A DNA stretch of 64,000 bases from Brucella cytisi (GTDB lineage: Bacteria > Pseudomonadota > Alphaproteobacteria > Rhizobiales > Rhizobiaceae). The position numbers and the translations under genes were made by a program. The DNA lies in contig JAAVLQ010000001.1 in assembly GCA_012103075.1 (NCBI GenBank), positions 1,612,001-1,676,000 of the forward strand, given 5' to 3'. The notes under the pieces are model-generated. The model had not been told where the DNA came from. It ran no database searches and saw only the letters and a program-made list of their open reading frames with translations. Shown piece by piece: positions 56,753 to 64,000 of the stretch; within the stretch, counting starts at the first letter, position 1, and every line of letters begins with the position of its first letter.

Positions 56753-56774
56753 AAGGGCAGCCGAAGCTGCCCTT
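56753..56774 (-). terminator. Rho-independent terminator after the DUF475 gene
   Basis: Stem AAGGGCAGC / GCTGCCCTT with loop CGAA; on the minus strand it is followed by TTTTTG. Confidence 0.87.
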
Positions 56775-56797
56775 CTAATCCAAGGATACAAGGCCAA

Positions 56798-57862
56798 CTA
56801 GTGCCCTGTCACCTCTTCGGCTTCTTCCTGCCAGTTCGGATTGAGCCGGTTGTAGCGCAGCGAAGACATGAACGAGAGACCGATCAAAGCCGCGCCGATA
56901 AGGCCGGTAATGACTTCCGGAATATGTACCAGCGTCTGGACATACATGATGACCGCCAGAACCGGGATCGCATAGAAAGCACCATGTTCGAGGTAGCGGT
57001 ACTGACCCAGCGTCTTGCGCTCGACAAGCATGATAGTGAGCGAACGCACATAGAATGCGCCGATACCAAGACCGATAGCGATGATGAACAGGTTCGTGGT
57101 CAGCGCGAACGCACCGATAACACCATCGAACGAGAAGCTGGCATCCAGCACTTCAAGATAGATGAAGGCGCCAAGACCACCGCGATGGACCATATCCATC
57201 TGCTCCTGCGTCGCATCCAGAACCTCGCCCAGTCCTTCGACAGCGAGGAAGGTCAGGAGACCGAACAGGGCTGCGATCAGGAAGGTGTGCGAATGTTCGG
57301 CATCAAGCTGGTACGAGAAGAAGATGATCAGAGCGATCGCCACACCGATCTCGACCCCTGCACCGAAGCAAACTTCGACATACGGCTTTCGATGGCCTTG
57401 ATCCAATGCACGTCCTTCTCGACATCAAAGAAGTACTTCATGCCGACCATAAGCAGAAATGTACCGCCAAAGGCAGCAATACCTGTATGGGATTCCGAGA
57501 TCACGCGAGCATATTCATCCGGCTGCCAGATCGCGAGTTTCAATGCAGAGATCGGATCGGTCCACATGGCAACGGCGACAATGGCAAGCGGGAAGATGAT
57601 GCGCATGCCGAAAACGGCAATGATAATGCCCCAAGTCAGGAAGCGATGCTGCCATTCCGGCGTCATGTCGCGCAGGATGCGCGCATTGACGATAGCGTTA
57701 TCGAAAGAAAGCGATATTTCGAGAACGCTCAAAACTGCACAGATGATGAAGACGGAGACCATTCCCCAAAAGTGCCGGTCATTTCGAAACCGAGCCAAAC
57801 GGCACCAGCGAGACCCAGTACGGTAAAACCATGGGCCAAATAAAGTAACGAAGAGTGGCCAT
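56798..57862 (-). CDS. DUF475 family (TerC-like) membrane protein (three frameshifts)
   Basis: A multi-spanning membrane protein of about 355 residues. Corrected segments are HGFTVLGLAGAVWLGFEMTG, AVLSVLEISLSFDNAIVNAR (the TerC-like acidic motif SFDNAI), GTFLLMVGMKYFFDVEKDVH, YLEVLDASFSFDGVIGAFAL (second acidic motif) and YLEHGAFYAIPVLAVIMYVQ. TerC relatives are linked to metal export or tellurite resistance; DUF475 itself has no firm role. Breaks are in runs at 57355-57358, 57768-57771 and about 57838-57845. The start at 57862 gives MATLRYFYLAHG. A terminator follows. Confidence 0.83.
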
Positions 57863-58271
57863 TTCAAACCATTGAATTCTTATTGTTTATCAAACGGAAA
57901 CAGCCACTGGCCGCTGCAGCACACTGCCGTGAAGCGAAATCCGCTTCCCGTCGCGCGCTACCTGACCACTGCTCTTCCCGCCAAGGCGTACCGGCTATGT
58001 AAGTAGCTTGCCAGATGCAAACAAGAGAAAGCGTGGCAATAATTTGGCCAATTTGCGGATTTGATGTGCTGAAATATTTCGTTACTATTCCGTGATACTA
58101 AAGTAGAACAGCCTCACAACTCCACCTACTCGCCCTCATAGTAAAATCTGCCGAAACGTCAGATTTGTACGAATTGTCACGTGGCAAAAACTTCATCACA
58201 ACATAGATTTATAATGTGGGCTGCACACCGCTGCCGGTTGCAGGCCTTTCAGGAATAAGGGAATTCAACAG
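57863..58271. other. Intergenic region, no gene seen
   Basis: About 410 bases upstream of both the divergent DUF475 gene and the small protein at 58272. It is AT-rich in its second half (58020-58220), consistent with promoters. No coding or RNA gene was recognised. Confidence 0.4.
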
Positions 58272-58540
58272 ATGATTGCTCCGGAAGAGCTACAGCGCCG
58301 AATAGAAAAAGACTTGCTGAGAGCAGTTTTTCACAACCGGAACTTCTGATCCGGCGGGCGCATCGTTTGGCGCAGGAAGGCAAGAACGGATCAGCCTCGG
58401 TGGCCGACGCACTGCTGAAGGAAGCCGGTTCGCAAGTAGGTCTGCAGGAGCTTTCCGAAATAATCGACCACAAGCCCCGGCTGCTCGAAACGATTATCAA
58501 TGGCGCTGGGAAAAAGGTCGGCAACTCCGACCATCATTAG
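58272..58540 (+). CDS. Small acidic/helical protein, unknown (one frameshift)
   Basis: The ATG at 58272 opens MIAPEELQRRIEKDL. A missing G near 58317 then hides AESSFSQPELLIRRAHRLAQ, followed by EGKNGSASVADALLKEAGSQ, VGLQELSEIIDHKPRLLETI and the end NGAGKKVGNSDHH. The corrected 89 residues are helical and soluble-looking, with no signal peptide. I do not recognise the family. The protein is invisible to simple open-frame searches because of the break. It is followed 76 bases later by an XRE-type regulator on the same strand; an operon is possible but unproven. Confidence 0.55.
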
Positions 58541-58616
58541 ATGTGCGTTAGAACAAACATTTAGAGCGCATTTCCAGTATTTTTCTTTCGATACATGACT
58601 GCAAGGGGAGACACAG

Positions 58617-58919
58617 ATGATGATAACCGGACCTCAATGCCGTGCAGCCAGAGCGCTTGTGGAATTCTCACGCGACCGTCTGGCCCAACTATCAGGGATC
58701 GACGCAACGACCATCGAGCAGTTTGAGCGCAAGCTCGGTACGCCAACGGGCGAACAGATACAGGCATTGGCCAATGCGCTGGAAAAAGCCGGTGCGCAAT
58801 TCATTCCCGAAAATGGTGGCGGTGTCGGGGTACGCCTGAAATTCAATCGTTCGGAGACTAAACGCATTGCCAATCTGGAGAACGAGGGCGGCCCGACTGC
58901 CTCCGACGAGGTGCCGTAG
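58617..58919 (+). CDS. XRE-family HTH transcriptional regulator
   Basis: A 100-residue DNA-binding protein. The helix-turn-helix is CRAARALVEFSRDRLAQLSG followed by IDATTIEQFERKLGTPTGEQ, a Cro/C1-type arrangement. The tail, ALEKAGAQFIPENGGGVGVR, is shared with many small alphaproteobacterial XRE regulators. The frame is intact and AGGGGA lies upstream. It could control itself or the neighbouring small gene. An inverted repeat (58973-59007) after it ends the transcript before the convergent choloylglycine hydrolase gene. Confidence 0.85.
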   Translation: MMITGPQCRAARALVEFSRDRLAQLSGIDATTIEQFERKLGTPTGEQIQALANALEKAGAQFIPENGGGVGVRLKFNRSETKRIANLENEGGPTASDEVP

Positions 58920-58972
58920 CAAGCGCAGGCTTTTTTCGATAGCGCGTCCTGAAAACGACCGCGTAAATAGTT

Positions 58973-59007
58973 GGAGCGCCGACCCGGTTCAATCAGATCG
59001 GCGCTCC
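58973..59007. terminator. Hairpin between converging genes
   Basis: A 10-base perfect stem GGAGCGCCGA / TCGGCGCTCC with a 15-base loop, placed between the XRE gene and the choloylglycine hydrolase gene. There is no strong T-run on either side. Confidence 0.55.
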
Positions 59008-59037
59008 AGACTCTCAATTCCTGAAAAGACTTACTTG

Positions 59038-60138
59038 TCAGTCAGGGGCCGGCGGATCCAGACGCTCCTGCATCTTGATCGTCACCAGATCCTTGGCTTC
59101 AAGATCATAATCTTTGAAAGCAGCACCGCGAAGAACCTGATCGTCATAGGTCTTGACGTAGTAAGTCATGTTCTTCATGTCGGCGATGGTCGTCCACTGC
59201 GTGTATTCGAGCGGCGTTGCGGTCCACGATCCAGCCCTTGGGAATATCAAAGTTGTTGGCGATATGCTCGGCCAGACGAACGCTTTGCGACCCGCTCGGC
59301 ACCTTTGCCGCCGACAGAACGAAAGCGGTTGCGCGCACAAACCTTGATGGAGGCGTCGTGTCTCCGTGCACGCCCAGCATACCCGATCCTTCACCCAATG
59401 GCGTGAAAGTAGCGCCATTGACCTTGAGCGGCTTGGTATTGTCCGGCGACAGGTGAACATAATTGCGCAGATTGGTCATGTGCCAGTCGAAGGACGGCGA
59501 ATTCGTCATCACTCCGAGCGGATTGTCATAAACCTTCAGCTTGCCATCGATGGGTTCAATGACAATCGATGCACCCGTCGCATCGTGCAGTGTATAATGC
59601 ACAGGTGGTGCGAAACCCATATTGGGTTGCTTGACATCAATGACGGCAATGCTGCCAAGAGCTGCCTTCACTTCCGCCACGGTGGAGAAATTGGTCAGGG
59701 CCCAGCTCAAAACATCCCAAGGAGCAAGGCTGTCTTCCGCCTTGGCCGTGGAAGGATCCGGAACTTGGCGTAATCCGGGAAATAGAGGATGCCGCCCGCA
59801 AGTCCCTTCTCATTCATGCCATCCGTGAGAGCCGGAATGCCGAATGCATTCATGCCGATCACGGCATATTTGCTCTTCCATTGCTTGCCGGGTTTCGCGT
59901 CGGCGGCGATCGCCGTGAAAGCATAGTTTCGCGGAACGACGATCATATCGGACTTGAGTTCGAACCCGAACTCCATCGTGCGTGCATAGACCATACCACC
60001 GTCGCTCGTCGGGAGAACGAAGCTGGTGCAGGCGAAAGCTGCCTGAGGAACGACCACAGCTGCAGCGATGAGAGCAGTTGCAGCGCCCCGCGCAAACATC
60101 CGGCGAGACGACTTCCAGATAGATTGTTTCGTTTTCAT
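59038..60138 (-). CDS. Choloylglycine hydrolase family protein (Ntn hydrolase), exported (two frameshifts)
   Basis: A linear-amide C-N hydrolase related to bile salt hydrolase and penicillin V acylase. The signal peptide (ARGAATALIAAAVVVPQAAFA) ends just before CTSFVLPTSDGGMVYARTME, so cleavage exposes the catalytic N-terminal cysteine. Other family features are YAVIGMNAFGIPALTDGMNE, GVMTNSPSFDWHMTNLRNYV and PSRFVRATAF. Breaks are at about 59757-59761 (restores FRDPSTAKAEDSLAPWDVLS) and about 59216-59222. Corrected length is about 366 residues. A Brucella homologue hydrolyses bile salts and aids host infection; that role is not shown here. Confidence 0.87.
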
Positions 60139-60360
60139 GATGACCTCGTTACTCCACGATTTGTCATATTAAGAATTGCCAAAATAACTTCCTCGCCTCA
60201 CCTCAATGAGAAAAGAGGCGCCGCTCCCATTCCGAATAAATGGTTGCACCTGATGAAAGTAAACAGAACAAACCTTAATATAAGTATCAATTCTCAGTTT
60301 ATTTCCCTGAATGATTAACATATATATGGAGAAAGATTTGAATCTGATGTATTATCGAAA

Positions 60361-61241
60361 TTGCTAATACATAATCAAGGGAGTTTTTCGGTTAAAGACG
60401 GAAGATCGCGTAACCAGAACGGGAATTTACTGTTAAAATTTTCTAGAAGTATTATATTAGCATCAACTGTTTTAATAGGTATGTCAGCGACATCGTTCGC
60501 GGCAGATGCCGTGACACCACAACCAGAAATTCAGGACCAGCAGCGCTGGCGCGTGATTTTCAGCCCATATGTCTGGGGTGCATCGCTGAACGGCACCGCT
60601 GGTCTGCTAGGCCGCAGCACCGATGTTAACGTCCCCTTTCGCGAAATTTTCGATAATCTCGATATGACTTTCATGGGCAATGTCGATATCAGCAACGGCA
60701 CGGTTGGTTTTTCATCGACGGTCAGTACGTCAAGACCAGTCAGGATGAAAACCTCCGCGACAATGAACTCGCCCTCGATATCAAGACAACCACCTTGGCA
60801 GCTGGTGCTTATTATCGCGTCTATGAACAGCAGCTCGAGGGAACGACGCTCTTCGGAAACCAGCGGATTTTCGCGATTGAACCAACCGTGGGTGTTCGCT
60901 GGACAAGACTGGAGGCCGGACTTGAAGTTGGCCCTTACAGCGAGTCGCGCAAGGTGGAATGGACCGATCCCTTTGTAGGCGCGCGTGTCTTCTACGACAT
61001 CAATGACCGGTGGAACATTTTTGCAGAAGCCGACATTGGTGGTTTCGGAGCTGGAACCAAACTCAGCGCCAATGGCCAAATCTATCTTGGATATCGAACA
61101 ACGGTTTTCGATATTCCCACGACATTCCGTGTCGGCTACCGCGCGCTTTATCAGGACTACAAGGACAACGATACGGTTGAGAATTTCAAGTATGACGTGA
61201 CCCAGCATGGGCCAGTCGTCGGTTTCTCCGTCTCGTTCTAG
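60361..61241 (+). CDS. Outer-membrane beta-barrel protein (one frameshift)
   Basis: A signal peptide (SRSIILASTVLIGMSATSFA) is followed by alternating hydrophobic strands: RWRVIFSPYVWGASLNGTAG, AAGAYYRVYEQQLEGTTLFG, EPTVGVRWTRLEAGLEVGPY, NIFAEADIGGFGAGTKLSAN. It ends TQHGPVVGFSVSF with a terminal Phe, the classic BAM recognition signal. One T is missing in the run 60708-60712, hiding VGFFIDGQYVKTSQDENLRD. The start is unclear: TTG at 60361 precedes the AAGGGAG site at about 60377, so the true start may be further in. The TAG stop is shared with the IS junction. Confidence 0.75.
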
Positions 61242-62091
61242 CGCTCGTGGACAAAGGTTGACTGAGGAATCATTTTTTTGATTCAAGGCTGCCATTTGGA
61301 GGCTGCTTTGGGCGAACGGATAGGTTTGACAGACGAGGAATGGTCGGTAATCAGTCCGCTTCTACCTGCTGAAAGTGGGCGTGGATGCCGCCCTGCTCAG
61401 GACAATCGGCGTTATTTCGAAGGCATGCTGTGGATGGCGCGCACAGGAGCGCAATGGCGGCATCTGCCTGATGAATACGGCAAGTGGAACAGCGTCTTCC
61501 GCCGATATCGACGCTGGGTGGAGACCGGTGTTTTCGAGGCACTGCTTGAGACACTGGCCGAACTGGTGGAACGGGATCGAAGTGCCGACATGATCGACAG
61601 TACCGTGGTCCGGGCACACCATTGTGCAGTCGGCATAAAAAGGGGACTCAAGAGACCGAGGCGCTTGGCCGATCGCGCGGCGGTTTCACAACCAAACTCC
61701 ATGCCCGGTGCGATGCGAAAGGCCGACCGCTCGGCTTCGTCCTGACGCCCGGACAAACGCATGATACCCGGGGCTTCGCGCCGTTATTCCGGATGATCTC
61801 CGACCAGATCGAGGCGTTCCTCGCCGACAAGGGTTATGACGCTGACGCCATTCGCGACGAGATCGCCAGCGCCAATATCGAGGCCGTCATTCCGACAAAA
61901 AGCAACAGACGCCAACCAATCCCGCACGACAAAGCCAAATACAAATGGCGTAATCAGATCGAGCGCCTCTTCAACAAGCTCAAGAACTGGCGGCGCGTTG
62001 CGACCCGCTATGACAAGACCAAGGAATCCTACCTCTCGGTTTCGTCGCAATCGCTGCAGTCAAACTATGGATACCCTTTGTCCACGAGCGC
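61241..62091 (+). mobile_element. IS5-family (IS427-group) insertion sequence, 851 bp
   Basis: The terminal inverted repeats are GCGCTCGTGGACAAAGG at the left and its complement CCTTTGTCCACGAGCGC at the right, flanked by a TA target duplication (61239-61240 and 62092-62093) in a CTAG-like site. Size, ends and transposase fit the IS427 group of IS5, the group that includes Brucella IS711. It is inserted in the stop codon of the outer-membrane-protein gene. Confidence 0.88.
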
Positions 62092-62094
62092 TAG
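61278..62094 (+). CDS. IS5-family transposase, two overlapping frames
   Basis: DDE transposase. The first part shows LTDEEWSVISPLLPAESGRG, RYFEGMLWMARTGAQWRHLP and MIDSTVVRAHHCA (first catalytic Asp). The second frame shows GRSRGGFTTKLHARCDAKGR, FLADKGYDADAIRDEI (second Asp) and YKWRNQIERLFNKLKNWRRV (Glu). The frames meet at an A5G4 run near 61639. IS427-group elements naturally use such slippage, so this break may be real. A second shift near 62037 hides GFVAIAAVKLWIPFVHER; its TAG stop spans the right end and the TA duplication. Confidence 0.85.
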
Positions 62095-62125
62095 TTCACA
62101 ACCAATTAGTTTCTGTTGCTTGACC

Positions 62126-62150
62126 CGCCGGCAAAACCGGCGTTTTTTTT
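62126..62150 (+). terminator. Terminator, probably the original one of the outer-membrane-protein gene
   Basis: Stem CGCCGG / CCGGCG with loop CAAAA followed by eight T. It lies 35 bases right of the IS element, so it was probably about 35 bases beyond the outer-membrane-protein stop before insertion. Confidence 0.85.
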
Positions 62151-62226
62151 GCTCTCCCCTTGATCAGCTCTAAGTAAAATTCAACGACTTCCGGTAATAA
62201 TAATCGGGGAATAATGTGGGGAATGA

Positions 62227-62990
62227 ATGACCTATATCTTCGAGCTGCCGATCTATCTTTCTTTTACGGCCTTCGCCGTACTTGGAATTGTGTTCTATGC
62301 GGTTGGACGTTTCGCGCTCGACATGCTGTCCAAACATGCAGCCAGCGACGTTCTGTCCATTCCGATCGGTGCTTTCATCAGCACCATTGCGACGGCCGGG
62401 CCTTGTCGCTCGGTTTTGTTGCCGCTGATATCTGGAGCGTCAATTCCCGGGCAGATCAGGCGATCAGTGAAGAACGCTCGGCCATTTCCCGTCTGATCGG
62501 AACGTCCGGGGCCGAGATATTGAATGCGCCTGAACTCACTGCCGCCCTCACCGGCTATCGCCTTGCCGTGATCGATGACGAATGGCGCGAAAAGATCAAT
62601 GTCGAGCCAGCAGGTTCCGTTGAAACGGCGTTGCAGAGCATCCGGCGCGAGATCATCAATCTGGCACGCGCCGACGTGCCGTCACCCGTTATCTCCCAGC
62701 TCATCAACGATTTCGATGAATTGCAAGACGCGCGCAATACCCGTCTGGCTGTCGGATCAACCTCAATCGACTACTACAAATGGTATCTCGTGCTTTCTCT
62801 TACATTCCTCACGGCGATAACCATTGCAGCGACCCATGCGGACCGTGTGCGAGCTGGTGTAAAGGCGCTCGTCATTTATTCGCTGACAGCCTCATTCTGT
62901 CTCTGGATTCTCGCAATCCATGCCAATCCCTATCAGGGGCTGGAACGCCTTGAACCGTCCCTGCTTTTCACCAGCCACAAGCACGGTTAA
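62227..62990 (+). CDS. DUF4239/bestrophin-like membrane protein (one frameshift)
   Basis: A predicted inner-membrane protein of about 254 residues. The start at 62227 gives MTYIFELPIYLSFTAFAVLG (span 1), then SIPIGAFISTIATAWALSLG (span 2). A long soluble segment follows (ISEERSAISRLIGTSGAEIL to NDFDELQDARNTRLAVGSTS), and two C-terminal spans (YLVLSLTFLTAITIAATHAD; ALVIYSLTASFCLWILAIHA). The layout, with a cytoplasmic helical domain between paired spans, matches DUF4239. One base is missing near 62397. Function unknown. Confidence 0.75.
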
Positions 62991-63068
62991 GATACCGGAG
63001 ATTCGATTTATTTTATCCTGCTGAAATTGCAGGGAAATCTTCTCAATCGAACGCGGAGCAGCGATTTG

Positions 63069-63628
63069 ATGAAACTGCTGGGCGCTGGCGCCCTCATAGG
63101 CTTGGCCTTCCCGGTCGGAATGGCTTCTGCACAAACCTTCAGCGTCTGCCACGGTTATGAATGCCATTACCGGACCAAGGTTACGCTGACCGCGAGGGAC
63201 CAACAGCGTATCCGGAACCTGCTGCAAAATGGCAGTCGCAGCGCAGATGGCGAACGGAAAGCACTGCGAACGGCAATTGCGATCTTCGAACAGCGCGGCA
63301 CCGCAGCGATTGGCGTCGGGACAAGCCGAGAATGCAATTCGGCAAGGCCCGCATCAAGGGCCAGATGGATTGCATCGATGAATCGACCAATACCGATAAC
63401 TTCCTGCGCTACCTGCAATCACGCGGCTGGCTGAAGCACCACACTGTCGCGCGACGCACGTCCCGCGGCGCTTTCTTCGATGGACGATATCCGCACTGGA
63501 CGGCAGTTGTCGAAGACAAGCAGGGCCAGAAATGGGCCGTCGATTCCTCGGTATGAGGCAGGCGGCGGACCGCCAGACATCATGCCCCTGCAGCAATGGA
63601 AGCAGCGCGGTTATATGGGCGAGCGTTA
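63069..63628 (+). CDS. Secreted protein of unknown function (two frameshifts)
   Basis: A signal peptide (MKLLGAGALIGLAFPVGMAS) is followed by AQTFSVCHGYECHYRTKVTL. The mature part has several cysteines (CHGYEC; MDCIDESTNTDN) and the corrected core KPRMQFGKARIKGQMDCIDE, FLRYLQSRGWLKHHTVARRT and GRYPHWTAVVEDKQGQKWAV, ending PLQQWKQRGYMGER. Breaks are at 63318-63320 (missing base) and 63550-63551 (extra base). About 187 residues after correction. The Cys/His/Asp spacing recalls papain-like folds, but I cannot assign a family. Confidence 0.6.
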
Positions 63629-63751
63629 AAACCCGTTCGCCCGTCTTTCCACTTACAATCACTGCCTTATATCGCCCTGCGAAGGGCATTCAATCAATAG
63701 CGAACGGGCATCCTGCCCTAGAGATTACCGGGCATCACAGAGGGACGATCC

Positions 63752-64000
63752 ATGCCGATTTTGAAGCGGTCTTTTTCCAGCATCTGCACTACAGCGCTCG
63801 TTGCAGGCAGCATGCTTGCCGCACCGATTGCCGAAGCCTGCACACGTTTCGTGTATCACGGGGCCAACGATCAGGTGATGACCGCCCGATCCATGGATTG
63901 GAAAGTGGATGTTGCGACCAATCTCTGGGTCTTTCCACGCGGCATGAAACGTTCCGGCGAGGCCGGCAAGAACTCGCTTCAGTGGACATCCAAATATGGC
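63752..64000 (+). CDS. Second choloylglycine hydrolase family protein (5' part, cut by the window end)
   Basis: The start ATG at 63752 gives MPILKRSFSSICTTALVAGS, then a signal-peptide end MLAAPIAEA directly before CTRFVYHGANDQVMTARSMD. As in the gene at 59038-60138, cleavage would leave an N-terminal catalytic cysteine. The conserved Arg and Asp of the family are in ARSMDW, and VFPRGMKRSGEAG follows. No stop is reached before base 64000. It is a paralogue, not a copy, of the first hydrolase: the two mature N-termini share only the family motif. Confidence 0.85.
   Translation, partial: MPILKRSFSSICTTALVAGSMLAAPIAEACTRFVYHGANDQVMTARSMDWKVDVATNLWVFPRGMKRSGEAGKNSLQWTSKYG

Noticed and set aside
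56606..57826. A 406-codon plus-strand frame
   Set aside because: Entirely antisense to the DUF475 gene; Arg/Gln/Asp-rich composition without domain features.

Overview
The window looks like a chromosome segment from a Brucellaceae alphaproteobacterium (Brucella/Ochrobactrum group). The evidence is an alphaproteobacterial division and cell-wall (dcw) cluster running directly into lpxC, bamD, recN and ligA. It also has a Mur-type manganese operator before mntH, an ArsR-methyltransferase methionine regulator beside metF, rhizobial-type intergenic repeats, and choloylglycine-hydrolase genes. This taxonomic call is inferred from gene content and order, not from a database search.

Layout. 1-1424: 3' end of an M24 aminopeptidase and an azlCD amino-acid exporter. 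1567-7162 (minus): DUF2461, ligA, recN, bamD. 7526-27386 (minus): lpxC, ftsZ, ftsA, ftsQ, ddl, murB, murC, murG, ftsW, murD, mraY, murF, murE, ftsI, ftsL, rsmH; transcription runs from rsmH towards lpxC. 27847-34236: mntH, an SDR, rnpB (RNase P RNA), a lytic transglycosylase, ampD, a TerB-DnaJ protein and two small lipoproteins. 34518-39793 (plus): a candidate Pho box, btaAB for betaine lipid, a GH25 lysozyme-like lipoprotein, an MltB-like transglycosylase and an auxin-efflux-family carrier. 40062-47269: a 28-residue membrane miniprotein, metF with its SahR-like regulator, DUF2293, an MFS symporter, a trans-aconitate-methyltransferase-like gene and ettA. 47717-54925: a monoacylglycerol-lipase-like hydrolase, a glycosyltransferase plus LAB_N protein, ugd, a D-lyxose-isomerase-like gene and a gbcAB-like glycine betaine demethylase pair. 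54981-64000: a PhnA-like protein, pncA, DUF2165, DUF475, a small unknown, an XRE regulator, two choloylglycine-hydrolase-family genes (the second cut by the window end), an outer-membrane protein abutted by an IS5/IS427-type element, a DUF4239 protein and an unknown secreted protein.

The dominant oddity is that most genes, including essential ones, carry one or more single-base indels. Many lie in homopolymer runs, and the frame almost always recovers perfectly conserved sequence. I count roughly 70 in 64 kb. I read these as sequencing or assembly errors rather than biology, and give gene spans as if corrected. The apparent ftsQ-ftsA fusion is explained the same way. Real signals that survive this caveat are the btaAB Pho box, the mntH and SahR operators, the miniprotein at 40062, the IS inserted in the stop codon of an outer-membrane-protein gene, and several families of palindromic repeats that overlap gene ends.
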